From positions 311 to 64,310 of the forward strand of contig BLJB01000081.1 in the NCBI GenBank assembly GCA_013423325.1: DNA of 64,000 nucleotides. The letters run 5' to 3'. The notes beneath the pieces are model-generated. The model did no database searches, was not told the DNA's origin, and worked only from the letters and a program-made list of their open reading frames with translations. Each line of letters opens with the position of its first letter. Position 1 is the first letter of the stretch. The stretch comes from Usnea hakonensis. Lineage: Eukaryota > Ascomycota > Lecanoromycetes > Lecanorales > Parmeliaceae. Position numbers and translations under genes: made by a program. This document shows positions 25,174 through 37,209 of the stretch, piece after piece.

Positions 25174-27663
25174 CTAGGCTGCTTTGATGTCATCCAAGCA
25201 TGCAAAAATCGGGTCGTAAAATGACCCGCTGCGGAAAGCTTCGTATATGACACTAATGTAGGACCCTAGGGTCAAGCTTCTGTCCTTTCCTTTATTCTTG
25301 TCACCTGACGTTCTGGGCCTCTTTTCAGGTCTAGATCCACTCGTATGGGCTTGACCCATATGTTGACCCATTTCGACGCCATTAGCCAAGCCAGTAAGAT
25401 CTTGTGGCTCGGAGGAGCCGTGCCTATCCTCGCTAGAGCAGCGCTTGCGCTTCTGTCTAGCGTCAGGATTCGAGGAACTTCGTTCTCCGACGTCTGAATT
25501 GTAGCGTGACTCGTTTTCGTGGTCATCGGGCTGCGATGCAGGGCTGATGTTGATGAGGTCCTTTGTTCGAAGAAATGGGATGGAAAGCTCGTGGCGTATG
25601 TATCGATAGACTCGACGGGAACCGATACCGAGGAACGGTGAGGCATCGGCACACTGACTGTATTCGTCTCTATTTCTCACAAATGCCTGTGTCGCGCTTT
25701 CAGAGCAGCGTACCGTCCAGGCTCTCAGTGACAAGACAGCTTCGGAAGATGGTTCGGCGGCGTCGAGGATCATCGGCTGCAAGGTTCTAAATATGTGCGA
25801 AAAGCGTGAGATTGTGTCCATAGAGGTGGTCTGGTTCAGTAAAAAACAGAATTTCTGCCACAGCAGATGATGCAGTTGTTCAAGGTCAGCCTTGTTACGC
25901 AACACTGCAGTGAGTATCCCTTTGGTTTCCTGCAGCAGCCGGGGTTCAAAATCTACTAAGAAATTGATATGCATTGCTCGCAAATCGAATGCCTGGCAGA
26001 GAGCAAATACGTGCGCAGAAGCCAGCTGCATCAGAATCTCCGAGGCAGCGTGGGTGTATCTTGCTGATATTAATGCGAGAGAGTTGAGTGCTTGGTTACC
26101 CATTTCTGCCGATTGAACGTGACTTCCAACCGAATTTGATAGGAACCCAAGTTCCGATTGAAGGGCAGCGATCATGATGTCTAGAGGCTTCAGAATGAAA
26201 GATTCGTTTGGTTCGTCGGCAGTAAGGTTCGGAGGCAGACCAAAGTTCAGCCTAGGATTGATCAACTCCGTACACTGCGCAAACAGCATTTGGCCAAGAG
26301 ATTGCAGTCCTGAACGAGTTTTCTCCATCGCCGATGTGATTGCCTTCGCCTGGAAGTTGCCGCCATGGAACGATCTCCCCTCCCTCTCGATGTCGATCAG
26401 CGGATTATCCGTGACCGAATTGCATTCAATTGTCACCTGACTACAGGCAAGCGAAAAGTCTTCTAAGACAGGACCAATCCATTGTGAAGCAGTTCGTATT
26501 GAATACCTATCTTGGCGCAAAGAGCCCTCTCCGTGGTCACCGCTATCTGTTGCCAACTTAGATCCTTCGAGGAGCCCATAAATGTTGCGAGCTGCTTCTA
26601 TCTGACCAGGATGCGGTCTCAGCTTCGCAAAAATTGGATCAAAGCTTTCCTTGGCTCCACCCAGAGCTTCAACACTCATTGCTGTCAGTACTTGAGACGT
26701 AACACCGAGGCAATCAACGTTATGCATTACAAGCGCTGCTACGGCGGTGGATACGGCGGTTCCGTTGATGATGGCCAACCCCTCTTTTGGTCTCAACTCA
26801 ATCGGGGCTAGAGACGATTCTTTCAAGGCAACATCGGCTGTAGTCAAGCGTAGGCGGCCATCAGACTGATTCTTAGCCCAGACACGTATCCCTGGATCTC
26901 CCTGAATCGCGCCTCCGATATAAGATAGGGGCATCAAATCGCCAGACGCAGAAATGCTGCCCCGAAGAGGGATCAGAGGTACGATGTCGTTTTTCAAGAT
27001 TCCTATCATACTTTGGAGGATGTCGGAGCGAACACCAGAATAACCGCTTGCGAGCGAGTTGATGCGTACAACAATCGAAGCCCGAGCCCATGACGCTGGC
27101 ATGCAGGTACTCGGGTACGAAGACAGCCCGATCGAGTCTTGTTGTTGTTCAGCGAAAGCGACAGGTTCACCGTCTTTTCTTGCTCTTGGTCTGATTTCGC
27201 GGTCCGAGACTGGAAGGATGCCGCTGTGGAGCTCTCGCATCAAGGTGCTTTGGAGCTCGAATACTCCATGAGTGCGTGTGTCTGCGCTCCCACCAAACCC
27301 AGTGTTGACGCCTTGAAGTATCAGCGATTGTAGACTATCTTCTAAGTCCAGAGACTGTTGGACTCACCGTATATGACCTTGCCCCTATCGAGGTCAGCGT
27401 GAAGAGCGTTCACAGTATTCTCAAGTTTTTCGAGCTTCTCGTCATCGACGCGAACTTCAACATCTTGCCTATGGTCAATAAGCCTCTCTAGTCGCACATG
27501 TGTTTTTAGTTTTCAACCTTGCAATTGCGACAATCTTTCCTATGTCTAGAGTGTGACCGTCTAGAGTCACAACTTTGCCTTTTGGTCTCTGTCTAATCTT
27601 TCGATCACTTATACTCCAGTCAGCAAGGCTTTTATTACCATTCGATGCCAACGGAGTCGTCAT
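25174..27663 (-). CDS. Aromatic amino acid ammonia-lyase (PAL/HAL superfamily), 794 aa
   Basis: Exons 27663-27518, 27468-27368 and 27311-25174 close to 795 codons. The first intron has a GTTGAA donor; the second is a normal GTGAGT. The enzyme removes ammonia from Phe (or Tyr/His) to give the trans-acrylate. Visible motifs are 'KVIYGVNTGFGGSADTRT' with the catalytic Tyr, 'GSISASGDLMPLSYIGGAI' with the Ala-Ser-Gly that cyclises to the MIO cofactor, QDRYSIRTASQW, 'ECNSVTDNPL' and 'AEMGNQALNSLALISARYT'. The overall layout is that of fungal PALs. Between the 'PFLGIGSRRVYRYIRHELSI' region and the final 'LGSYISVIYEAFRSG' segment sits a disordered insert of roughly 90 residues, rich in Ser, Lys and Arg (RQKRKR, EKRPR). 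The start was set at 27663 because the further upstream codon is GTG. It is divergent from an MFS transporter. Confidence 0.92.
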
Positions 27664-28675
27664 CTTGACTTGATCCTTATGGGTCCTCACTACTGGTTGG
27701 GTTGTTGTGGAATGCCAAATTTTACGGACTTGAGGCACCGTAAATCATCATTACAGCCACGAAACTTTAAAGTTCACTAGAGCGACTTTGATCATCTCGT
27801 TCCTAGGGCAAGCGCTCCTAGATCCACCAAAATTGTAATTTTGTAGACGCCTGAGAAGCAACAACACGGCGGCTGGGCAAAAGTATTTGCACCCTGTATC
27901 AGGCTCCTTCGGCACTCGGCAGTAACTATAAAAGCTATATCCGTGGTCACACTCGTCAGATGGCGGATTAATTTGAGCGAGACACGAGCGTGCCTGGCTG
28001 AATCCACTGCAGAAGCGTGCTTTCGCTCACAAATCGACAGCTGAGAAGTCACGCTAGGCTGGTAGAGACTGTAAGGGTTCAATGCATGTGTGCCCCGTAG
28101 GAACCACCTGCTGTTTCAGATATCTTGCGAAAATAGATTGCATTAGCCGTGCCAGTTTAAGATAAAGTAGGCAAGGTATAGTGTTCTAGAAGCACCTTGA
28201 GATACGCATTTCTAGCTCCGGAATTGCGAGGGGTACTCGTACCTTAAGTCCAGCGCCAACGCTGAACCTCAGCCCCAGAAAACCCGAAAAAAGGGGGCAG
28301 ATAAAAAACAAATTCGTTGGCTGCGGGATATTCGACCTGCATCTGATGGATTCAGAGTGGTCCTGCGACACTTCAGATTGCTTAAGCTGATGCAACGACA
28401 GAAAATGGAGGATTGCGATCGTCGTGCCAAGTGTTCTGTTTGCGACAAGTCATTGGTCCTGCCCGGAATTGCTCAACCCCACTACACCCTCCTCACCTGC
28501 AGGATAGCTTACCTGCATGTGACGGAGTGGAATTGGTTTTTAAAATACCATCGAAACGAAACTACTTGTAATTTTGGTATGCCACTAATCTTGCTGTAAT
28601 AATAGCTCGATAACACTTTGTATCGTACTGATCAAGTCTTGTTGTTTTCAGCCCGTGGAGTCCCTCTCTGCGACC
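27664..28675. promoter_or_regulatory. Shared promoter region of the ammonia-lyase and MFS transporter genes
   Basis: About 1 kb between two divergent starts. TGATCA palindromes lie at 27789-27794 and 28629-28634. No other open frame here is convincing. Co-regulation of the two genes is inferred from the divergent arrangement. Confidence 0.45.
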
Positions 28676-30215
28676 ATGGCGCCGGGTCACGACGAGAAAG
28701 ACCCAGAAGCATCACACCCGGCAGGAAAAATGGGAGTGAATACCCTCTCCGTCGCTGAAGAATCTTCACCTAAAACAGAACCTACGCGCAATCCTTCCGC
28801 AATACCTGATGGCGGACTTGTTGCATGGACACAATGTGCAGGCTCCTTTTTTCTTTTCTTCAACGGGTTCGGCATCATTAACACTTTCGGTATATTTCGA
28901 GCTGGCGCCTCCACACAAAGACCGCATGCTAAGACAATCGTAGGCGTTTTCCAGAACTACTACGAGCAGGTTAGCCTACGTACAGAATCCTCATCGAACA
29001 TATCTTGGATCGGATCCATCCAAGCATGCTTGTTGATTGGAGTCGGGGCTTTCACAGGGCCCCTTTTCGATCAGGGATACTTGCGCTCTTTGCTCTTCTC
29101 CGGGACTTTTGCCCTCGTCTTCGGCATGATGATGACAAGCCTATGTAACCGCTACTGGCAATTCGTGATTGCTCAGGGTTTAGTCGTCGGACTCGGCTGC
29201 GGCCTACATTTTGTGCCCGCAATCGCTGTGCTTCCGACCTATTTCTCCAGTAAGAGGGCTCTGACGCTAGGGATCGGTACGAGTGGCAGTAGTTTAGGTG
29301 AGAATCTTTCACTGACCGCTGGTTAGGGCAAGAAATTGATACCCATCACAGGTGGTGTCATCTATCCTATTATCTTCCATCAGCTCCAGCCACGCATCGG
29401 ATTTGGATGGACAGTGCGTCTGATGGCATTCATCATGCTAGCAACCCTTAGTGTTCCGATGATAGGTATGAAAATGCGGATCAAGCCTCCCGCGCGGCGA
29501 CGCTTAGTGGATCTGGCCGCCTGGAAGGAAGTCCCGTATGCCCTATTTGGTGTAGCTGAGTTTCTTGGATACATGGGCGTCTACATACCCTTCTTCTACG
29601 TCCAGCTCTATGGTGGCGAGAAGTCTATTGTGGGAGAATCGTTTGCCGTATATCTGCTCATACTTCTGAACGTGGGTTCATTCTTTGGGAGACTTGTAGG
29701 TGATCACGTCGGTCGTACTCATTGCGATAGCTACTTACCAGCCCCTTCCAGATTCCAAATTATATCGCCGATAAAATTGGTCCTATGAATGTTCTCTTTC
29801 CCTGCTGCTTCATCTCAGCATTGCTTGCTTTTTGTTGGATTGATATCGAAAATCGAGCAGGGTTGGTCGTATTTTGCCTTCTTTATGGGTGGGTGCTGGA
29901 GCTTCGCAATTCCAATGGCGACGATGAGTGCTTACTTTGAGGGAAAGATTCTTTTCCGGGACACTCGTTTCCCTTCCGCCTACGGTAGCAGTCAGTCTGT
30001 CACCCTCACTGTCTGTCATCGGAGTACGCATGGGCATGCTGTTCGTCCCAATCGCTGCGGGTCTTCTAGTCGGTAATCCAATCGCCGGTGCGTTGCTGCG
30101 TAGCGGCTGGGTAGACTTGCAAGCGTTTTGCGGAGCTGTATTGGGCTGCTCGGGCATATTTGTTTTGGGTGCTCGAGCTGCAAAGGTTGGATTGAATCTC
30201 AAAGTAAAGGCCTAG
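28676..30215 (+). CDS. MFS transporter, monocarboxylate-porter (MCT) type (438 aa, 5 exons)
   Basis: Exons 28676-28889, 28944-29297, 29352-29695, 29752-29888 and 29948-30215 close to 439 codons, all GT-AG. The start has a strong CGACCATGG context. After a charged cytosolic N-tail comes PDGGLVAW, the MCT-family entry motif, then 'NTFGVFQNYYE' (restored by splicing), 'SWIGSIQACLLIGVGAFTGP', 'KRALTLGIGTSGSSLGGVIY', 'GRLIPNYIADKIGPMN' and 'GTLVSLPPTVAVSLSPS'. About 12 membrane segments are expected. The family moves monocarboxylates or related metabolites across the plasma membrane. Next to a lyase that makes an aromatic acid, export of that acid or of the final product is a reasonable inference. 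Convergent with the adenylation-domain gene. Confidence 0.9.
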
Positions 30216-30524
30216 GCTCTGTATGAGTGCCGGTGATTACACGGTTGTGGGCAGGTTCTGCGGACGCCGAGTCGCCGGATGGGCTGGCTCATACGAGAAA
30301 TATCTCTTGACATGTTACAACATAAGGGAATGTCCTCGCCTAGACTCTTGAAAAATACTTACATACTTAGTACATAGAACGGGATAGCTCGAGCAATACG
30401 TGGCTGAGCTAGACCCTGAAATGTTGCCCTGAACCGTAGCAAATCAAAAAGCTCACTCAACTCACGAATGTTACTTTCAATAGTACATTGAATCCCGGAC
30501 TATTCTCAAATCGCCGGCTCATGG
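30216..30524. other. Convergent spacer
   Basis: About 310 bases between the stops of the transporter and the adenylation-domain gene; presumably both 3' UTRs. Nothing else is seen. Confidence 0.4.
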
Positions 30525-32331
30525 CTACACATGTTCAGAGTCCTCGTATACACTGTTTATCTCGTCCTTATACCGATCAATAGTCGCCTGTCTCATGGTC
30601 GTGCCTTTAGCGGTCAATATGATAGGTTTAGATGGCGAAGCCAGTATTGTCAGATCCCTCGTAAGCTTCACAACTTCTATACAAGACTTATTGGCCTTCT
30701 CCACTATTGGCCATATATTTTCCATGACATCTGCATCTTGCCTTCCATTTTGTGCTGGGGATTGATCTCTGAGGACGTCCAAGATCAAGAATGGTCGTGC
30801 ACGTCCATTGCCACCAATGATTGCAGCTCGGACGTCTGGATGGCTATTTATGATGGTCTCCAACCCCGACGCAGGGAGGCTATTGCCATGAGACAAGGTG
30901 ATGAGATCGTCTCCACGACCGACAACAGCCCACCGGTCTGGCTTTGTTGGGTGTCGAGTCATGAGATCCTTCGTGGGAAATCGATTCAAGTGAGGGTAAA
31001 CAGTAAAGATCTGTTGCCATCGTTCCAGACCTTCCTTTTTACAGAAGACAGCTTCAAATAAATCCTCGGTTCTAGGTTCAAATGTGAGGCCAATAGAAGG
31101 GCAGAATTGATGATAGCTCCATTCCGAATCGCCGTGGTATTCAACAAAATAGGGCCCCGCCTCTGTACTACCGAGCGCTGAGATCAATTTGACATGCCGC
31201 GAGATCAAATCTCCAGTACTCTTTTTAAGATTGGCACCAGCGTAATGCACGTACTTGAGTTTTCGCACCTGCTCTAGCATGTTGGGGTCCCGGCAGGTAT
31301 CCTCGAGCAGAGAGGGCGGGAGAATTACCCCTGACACTTTTCCGAGCTTCATTATCTGGTCCAGCAGCTTAGGAGTCGCTGGTTGATCCGCGGGCCCAAG
31401 AACGACGACCGTACCAAGTAGCACTGGCATCTGGAGTACCGTAGTCATACCAACAAACTAACAGGGTATTCAGCAGGCACCTGCCAAAGTACGACACTGA
31501 TATTGTGCTTGACTTACGTGAAGAGACGGTAAAGGCGAATACCAGCGTTCGTTGATGTAATGATGTGTTTGCAGCTCCTGAGATGCTTCGGGCATAGTCA
31601 GGGTAGCGTCAAGTGAAGTCATCATAGCATTGGTGTACACTATAGGTTTAGGGAGTCCTAATAATGGTTAGCGCACATGTCCCGACATCAAAGTATACAA
31701 AACACAAGCTCTACCAGTAGTCCCAGAACTATGAAAAATAATCCATGGGTCGCTCTTGGCAACTTCCCAAGATTTGCTGTACTCATAAGCCAATGCGCCC
31801 TCAGCTAATATCCAGTCATGTAGAGCGGGTGTCTGAACAAGTCGCGTATTCGGGCGGTCTTTGACAAGTTCTTCAACATCTCGCTTGTTGGATTCAGCGC
31901 ATAGATAAGCCTGACTCTGGGTTACATTTAAGAGATGGACTTGGGCCTCCGCGGTGATGAAAGACGACGGAAGTAGTATCTACTCACCGTCAGTGGCTAC
32001 ACCAAGAGCATCAGCTATTTCGCGATTTAGTCCATACCCTTCGTCCAACTTTTGCTGCAGCAACAGCAAGGATGGGATACCGCAAGTCCTTGGGACCAAT
32101 GTAGGCAAAAGTGTCAAAGGAGCCTTTGCATTCTCCGAGTTCCGAATCTAGCCACCAGGAAGCACGATTGATCGCATTCCCAAACTGCCGGTAGGTTATA
32201 TCGTGGAGTCCGTCAGAAAGGTCTTCTGTCCTTGGAATTGATGCATATATTCTTTCAGGCTCCTCTGCTGCGTAATAGTCAATCATCGAGGCTATGAGTC
32301 GGTGCCCAATTGCGTCTTTGAACGAGGACAT
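30525..32331 (-). CDS. Stand-alone adenylation-domain enzyme (NRPS-like AMP-binding protein), 543 aa
   Basis: Exons 32331-32038, 31979-31715, 31657-31518 and 31457-30525 close to 544 codons. The sequence follows the N-terminal adenylation domain of fungal NRPS-like (A-T-R/TE) enzymes: 'DITYRQFGNAINRASWWLD' near the start, the ATP-binding 'WIIFHSSGTTGLPKPIVYTN', 'ISALGSTEAGPY', the 'RWAVVGRGDDL' hinge region, and the C-terminal catalytic Lys region 'PSKPIILTAKGTTMRQAT'. It then stops at EDSEHV, with no thiolation, reductase or thioesterase domain. The reaction would be ATP-dependent activation of a carboxylic acid to an acyl-AMP; the acceptor is unknown. Given the neighbouring ammonia-lyase, a cinnamate-type acid is a candidate substrate (inference). 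No trace of a following carrier domain is seen before the convergent MFS gene. Confidence 0.88.
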
Positions 32332-33629
32332 AGCTGGATAAGCACTTGTTTAGAATCAGGAGGTCATACTGAAACCAGGTACCTCTCAATATAATTAAAC
32401 AAAAACCAATCGAACTACAACATCTTTTCTTCAAGAGGCTCCGGGCAAACATCGGCAGTGATTTTGCCGAGGTCAGTACAACAGTACAAAGGTACCATCG
32501 TCGATTCCTATCGGCAACGATACTACTCTATCTTCTGCAAATACGTATGTGGCACGATTGATTACTCATTACCGAAAATGAGGGTGTAGGGGCAATTTCA
32601 ACGCCAAGCAAGAAGGATCCAAAGGGATTTTTGCATACATCTGCAGTTCTTAAAAACCGGAGGTCTGTCAGAGGCTTGCATAAGTATGTTACGATCGAGG
32701 ACATGGCTGTGGTTGCAGACTTGTAGTTAATTGGCTTCGTTGCACCAACTATCAATTCAATCTTTCTATTCCAATCCTTGAAAGTGCGTTTCCCGCAGAA
32801 TGGCTCCGGGGATCCCGGACGCCATAATCTCAGCGCCCAAATTTTACTCTGCGCGAGATGCTACCTCACAATGGTATCCAGTCGTTGCGCTCATGGAAAG
32901 ATAGCCCAATGCTATAGGGTGGTCGCCTTTCGGGAGTATGGCTGGGCTAGGACTAGCACTGTCAATGGGTTTTTGTGGCCCCCCACTTTCGGCATTCCAA
33001 AAGTGCCAGAAATGGCGTTTTCGAACTGCAGGCGCCTTTCTAGCTGCAGGCGGCGGGACTTCCGTGCCCATTGGCCTACAGAATCAATGAGACATATATA
33101 TCCCATCGGTCATTAAGTCACAAGCTTGTGACTGGTGCGCATCATCCGACCAGCACATGCATTTTAAAGGCTGCCTGCAGATTCTAGCAGAATTTTTGTA
33201 CGTACATGAGTCTGGTGCTAAGATGCATACGTCAAGCCTCGGGCATAAATTTCCTAGCATGAAGCAACCCCGTGCCACGAGCTAGTGTATGCACGATGAT
33301 GTCTGTGTCTCTATCTCAGACAGTGATCTGCCCTTTTACCAACATTCATTGGATAATGCCATCCCTGGTCGGCGAGATTATCGCCCAAAAATTTTCATAC
33401 TCTATTCAGGGGTCTTCAAACGTAGAGTAGTATAGATGGGATTATCTGACACAACTCTGAGACTATGTCCTCAAATTTCGTATCCTGAAAATCTCTGAGA
33501 AATGCACTTTCCCCATCCCCTATCTTTGACTTCATTGAAAGCTTCGCTGCCTCAAGTGCTACTGACTTATACTTAACTCTATGCCTTTTCCACTCTTTTC
33601 ATATATTTGATCTGAAAAATCTCGCACAG
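32332..33629. other. Divergent promoter region, no gene recognised
   Basis: Between the divergent adenylation-domain and SAT4-like genes. Small frames at 32528-32755 (-) and 32778-33116 (+) show no family likeness. The long spacer could hold promoters of both neighbours. Confidence 0.35.
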
Positions 33630-34903
33630 ATGATTAGAGTCGTCAATCTGCAAGACAGTAAGGGACTGCCCGGGTTGATACTAGGAATATGCTTCACTGC
33701 CATCGCTACCTGCGCGGTGATACTGCGAATAATATCCAGGAGAATGATCAAGACTCCTCTAGGAGTGGACGATTATATGATCATAGTAGCCTTGGTGAGA
33801 TATCTATCGACTAATGCAAAGTACGGGCGACTAAATACCCGATGAATAGTTTTTTAGCTTTGGGTGCGAAGCTTGCAACATCGTCGGTAGGTCAGCAAAT
33901 GCTTGGTTACTGAACCCTTTTAAGAATCAGCAGGTACCGTTTACGGAGCCATCGGTGTTCACGCGCAATACGTTGAGAAGTCCCAAGTCACAGTCTTCTT
34001 CCAGGTTTGGGCTCAGAGCAGATTGTTCATGAAACCCTACTAAGTACTTCTGCAGAACCTCATACCTACAGTACTCTTATGGGCTAGCGCATGTTCCTCG
34101 GTCAAAATATCGCTTCTCTTGTTGTACATTCGCGTGTTTGCAATCAGAAGATTTCGACTGATCGCCTACACGGTGATGGGTATTGTGGTTGCGTGGTGGA
34201 TGTCCGTCGTTCTGGAAGAATTTCTACTCTGCAGACCATTTGCATTCAACTGGAATCAGGAGATCCAAGGTGGTGTTTGCGGTAATACGGGAACCGCGTA
34301 TCTGGTTGCTGGTGTCATTAATCTTTGCACGGATCTACTCGTGTTGTGTCTACCTGCACATATGCTCGTAGGACTGCATCTCCCCCTACGCAACAGGCTT
34401 GCTCTCTTGGGTATTTTTGGAGTTGGATTCTTGTAAGCTCCACTGTCCGAAAGGCAATTGGTGTCTGTCATTGATTAACGGGTAGCGTCTGCATTATATC
34501 GGCTGTGAGGATTGATGCCGTCGTATCCTGGCGCATTGAAGATCCGACCTACACAATGTGGCCAACAATTATCTGGAGCCAATTAGAGTACACGCTGGGC
34601 ATTATCTGTGCTTGTGTGCCTGTGATGGGTCCCATATTCGGCAAGTTCTTCCATCACCAAAGCTCAAAGATCTCCAACCGTTCATACCACAATGTGCGGG
34701 GCACCGGTCAAATCCGACAGAACAGAAATTCAAACGACCACACATACCCGCTTACAGCGATTGGGACCAGCACGTTTGTTCAGGCAAGCAAGACGGAGCA
34801 GATTGTCCCAGCGAACCATTTTCAACATGACTTAGAAGTCGGTGATCCTCATAATATACACGTCTCGACAGGCTGGGGAATAGATCATTCTCTTGAAAAA
34901 TGA
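33630..34903 (+). CDS. SAT4/Pth11-type rhodopsin-like integral membrane protein (355 aa, 5 exons)
   Basis: Exons 33630-33794, 33850-33886, 33934-34004, 34056-34432 and 34486-34903 close to 356 codons. Helices in order include 'LILGICFTAIATCAVILRII', then 'LGVDDYMIIVALFFSFG', 'VYGAIGVHAQYV', 'PTVLLWASACSSVKISLLLL', 'YTVMGIVVAWWMSVVLEEFL', 'TAYLVAGVINLCTDLLVLCL' and 'RLALLGIFGVGFFVCIISAV'. This is the layout of the fungal rhodopsin-like domain, including the DDY motif after helix 2 and the 'CRPFAFNW' loop. A hydrophilic tail of about 100 residues follows. The family is widespread in filamentous ascomycetes; some members act as surface sensors, others are unassigned. Its stop lies 105 bases from the convergent prenyltransferase stop. 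Confidence 0.88.
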
Positions 34904-35008
34904 GAGCTCCACATGATACACCTAGGTATTGATTTTCAGTGCAACAACCACAGTGACTCGGAAGCTGCTGTATGATATCCGGAGAGCGGAAAGAGCCGAC
35001 TCTTCTAT

Positions 35009-36446
35009 CTACAGTCTGGGAGCAAGATAAGATGTTATCCTCATGTCACCGTTCACAATTGTACATCCTATGTAGGTTTGCGCACCACATCCAGTGTTCA
35101 AGGACTCTTGGGAGCTAGTTGATATCAGAAGACCATCTTCGATCCAAGGGACACACTTACTATGCACTTTGCAGTACTTTGAGATACCTGCCTGTCATTG
35201 GATCTTGATCCCGGGTCTTGAGATATGTTAGTAAGCCCTCAGCAATGACGGTGTCATTTCGACCATAATGTCGAACCGGAATATATAGCCTCGGTGTAGG
35301 AACTGGTTGTCCTGGCCTGATATCATAGTAATAGAGGATACCGGCAGTGCGATGAGCTTTGCAGGGAAGATCCTTTGCGGAGGCTCCGCTCTGTGCCGGA
35401 AGAAGCACGAGGTTCCAGAGTTTTTGAAGCTCCAAAATTCCCTTCTCCAAGTTCGGCTGCTCAAGCGTTTCATCAAGCGTCATGTTGGCACGGACGGAGT
35501 CAAATGACGTAGACTGGCTTCGGAGATATAGCTTTATGCGCGAAGTCGCGGGCGAAACACAATCTATGGAGAGCATCTCGGCTTTCAGCCTCGAACCTTC
35601 TCTCGAGGTTCGTATATAATTGGACAGATAGCCATAACTCGGATACTGTAATCCTTCGACATTCGCAAGCTTAGCCATTGCTCGAGATATGAGGGCCAGT
35701 GTTGACTGGCCAGTCTCTCTGGCCTTGAAGACTGGGAAGAAGTAGGCTTTGAGCATTGTGCTAGTCTTGCCAAACTCGAACGCAATAAAAGAACGCGATT
35801 GATGACCTGCCGCGGCTTGGGTTCTGTCATTGACCCCATTTTCCTGGTTGTAAGTCAAGAGTTCTTTTGAAAAATAGCGGAACAAGCTGAGCTCGATGCT
35901 AGGGAAAATTCGCTGGATTTGATCAACGGTCCGATAGGTAGCATGCTCGTTCAAGGGGTCTTTTACAGTTCCAGCATCAAGCCCGATGGGCTCCATAGAG
36001 AGCCTTACTGTTGGCGGATTGTTTCCCAGACCCCACTCCCAGCTCAGTTCTATGGGCATACTCTCATCAGTCATGAAGCTTTTCCAGGGAGCAAATTTGC
36101 CCGAGGAGTCTAGGCGGGGCCCAAGCTTCGGAACGAGAAACAAGAAGTAGAATAGGAGGATTTCAAACTGAGCTGCGTTTTGGTATTGGGCCTCGCGGAG
36201 TAGGGTAGCCAGCAGCGGACCTGTCGTGCTCCACCAAAATTGGGCATTCGTGTCCTGGTGCTTCAAATGCTTGCTCATCGCTTCCCATAGTGCATCTCCA
36301 GTTTCTTCCAAGTTGCGGACCTCAATCGAGTCGCAGAGCGGGAGTATCTTGTCACGGGTCTCGCTAACACGGAGGGTCCATGCCTTCCTTGTCATAGACA
36401 AAAGCGATCCCTCGAACCACTCGCCGTGATCTGGTTCAATAAGCAT
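35009..36446 (-). CDS. DMATS-type aromatic prenyltransferase (463 aa, 2 exons)
   Basis: Exon 36446-35161 and a short last exon 35114-35009 are joined by a 46-nt intron (GTAAGT donor, ACTAG acceptor), giving 464 codons, the usual DMATS length. An unspliced reading would stop at a TAG spanning the donor and lose the C-terminus. Motifs of the ABBA prenyltransferase fold are 'FWWSTTGPLLATLLREAQYQ', 'MPIELSWEW' with the catalytic Glu, 'VRLSMEPIG', 'LKAYFFPVFKA', 'IKLYLRS', RLYIPVRHYGRND, and the last exon's 'QTYIGCTIVNGDMRITSYL'. The family transfers a dimethylallyl or longer prenyl group onto an aromatic ring or heteroatom (Trp, Tyr or other aromatic scaffolds). Here the aromatic acceptor is unknown; its place beside an ammonia-lyase suggests a phenylpropanoid or tyrosine-like substrate (inference). 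Confidence 0.93.
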
Positions 36447-37209
36447 AGCGGTGACTTCGTCTTGGATCTAAGCGTTGAATCGATTACGGGAGTCACTATT
36501 TGGATAGTCGACTGTGAAGAGAAGCGTCTAGATTTTCACGCGACTGTCAAAATATTGAACTCAGATCCGCCGGATGAAAATTTCACGAGGGATAAGAATT
36601 GATATTGTACATGCTGTATGAAAAGAATAGCACTGCAGGACAAATATAAATTAAAGGTGAGACTCTTTAATTAGCTATACGCTTCCCCATCTTGGGCTCA
36701 AGATGCGAGACTTGGGTGTCACGATTAGTCGTTTGCGGTAGACGCTTAAGCGTAGCGAGAGTAATCCTGACGATTGCTGAATACTCCAGAACCTCCGAAT
36801 GCGGACTTCATGGTGGACCGGGACTCCTAAGCTAAGAATGATCCAATAGTATTTACAAGAAAGCCCCTATGATGTACAGCAGTTCCGTAGCCGTTGGAAA
36901 GTATGCAGATAGATACTAGGATTAGGGGGGGGTGTGGGGGCTTTGCATAGATCGTACCTCATTGCGACACTATTATATAACACTAGCTAAGATGCAACAA
37001 GATCGAATAGAAGACATGAGCGATTTTACTTTGCTGCATTCAACCGTGCCCGGAGTAACGCTAAAGCTCCCAGTACATAAAGCTAATTAGTCTCATTCAG
37101 TGCAGGTAACTTGTGCCGGGAAGCTGCGATTTACACGCACAATGGCGCCGGGATTTTGTAACTGGTACCTAAGAGATGTCCGAATGATACGAAAATGTAC
37201 TCTGCACTT
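36447..37209. other. Intergenic region upstream of the prenyltransferase gene
   Basis: About 760 bases between two minus-strand genes, with a G-rich patch near 36927-36942. Presumably the prenyltransferase promoter plus the 3' UTR of the hydrolase. Confidence 0.35.
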
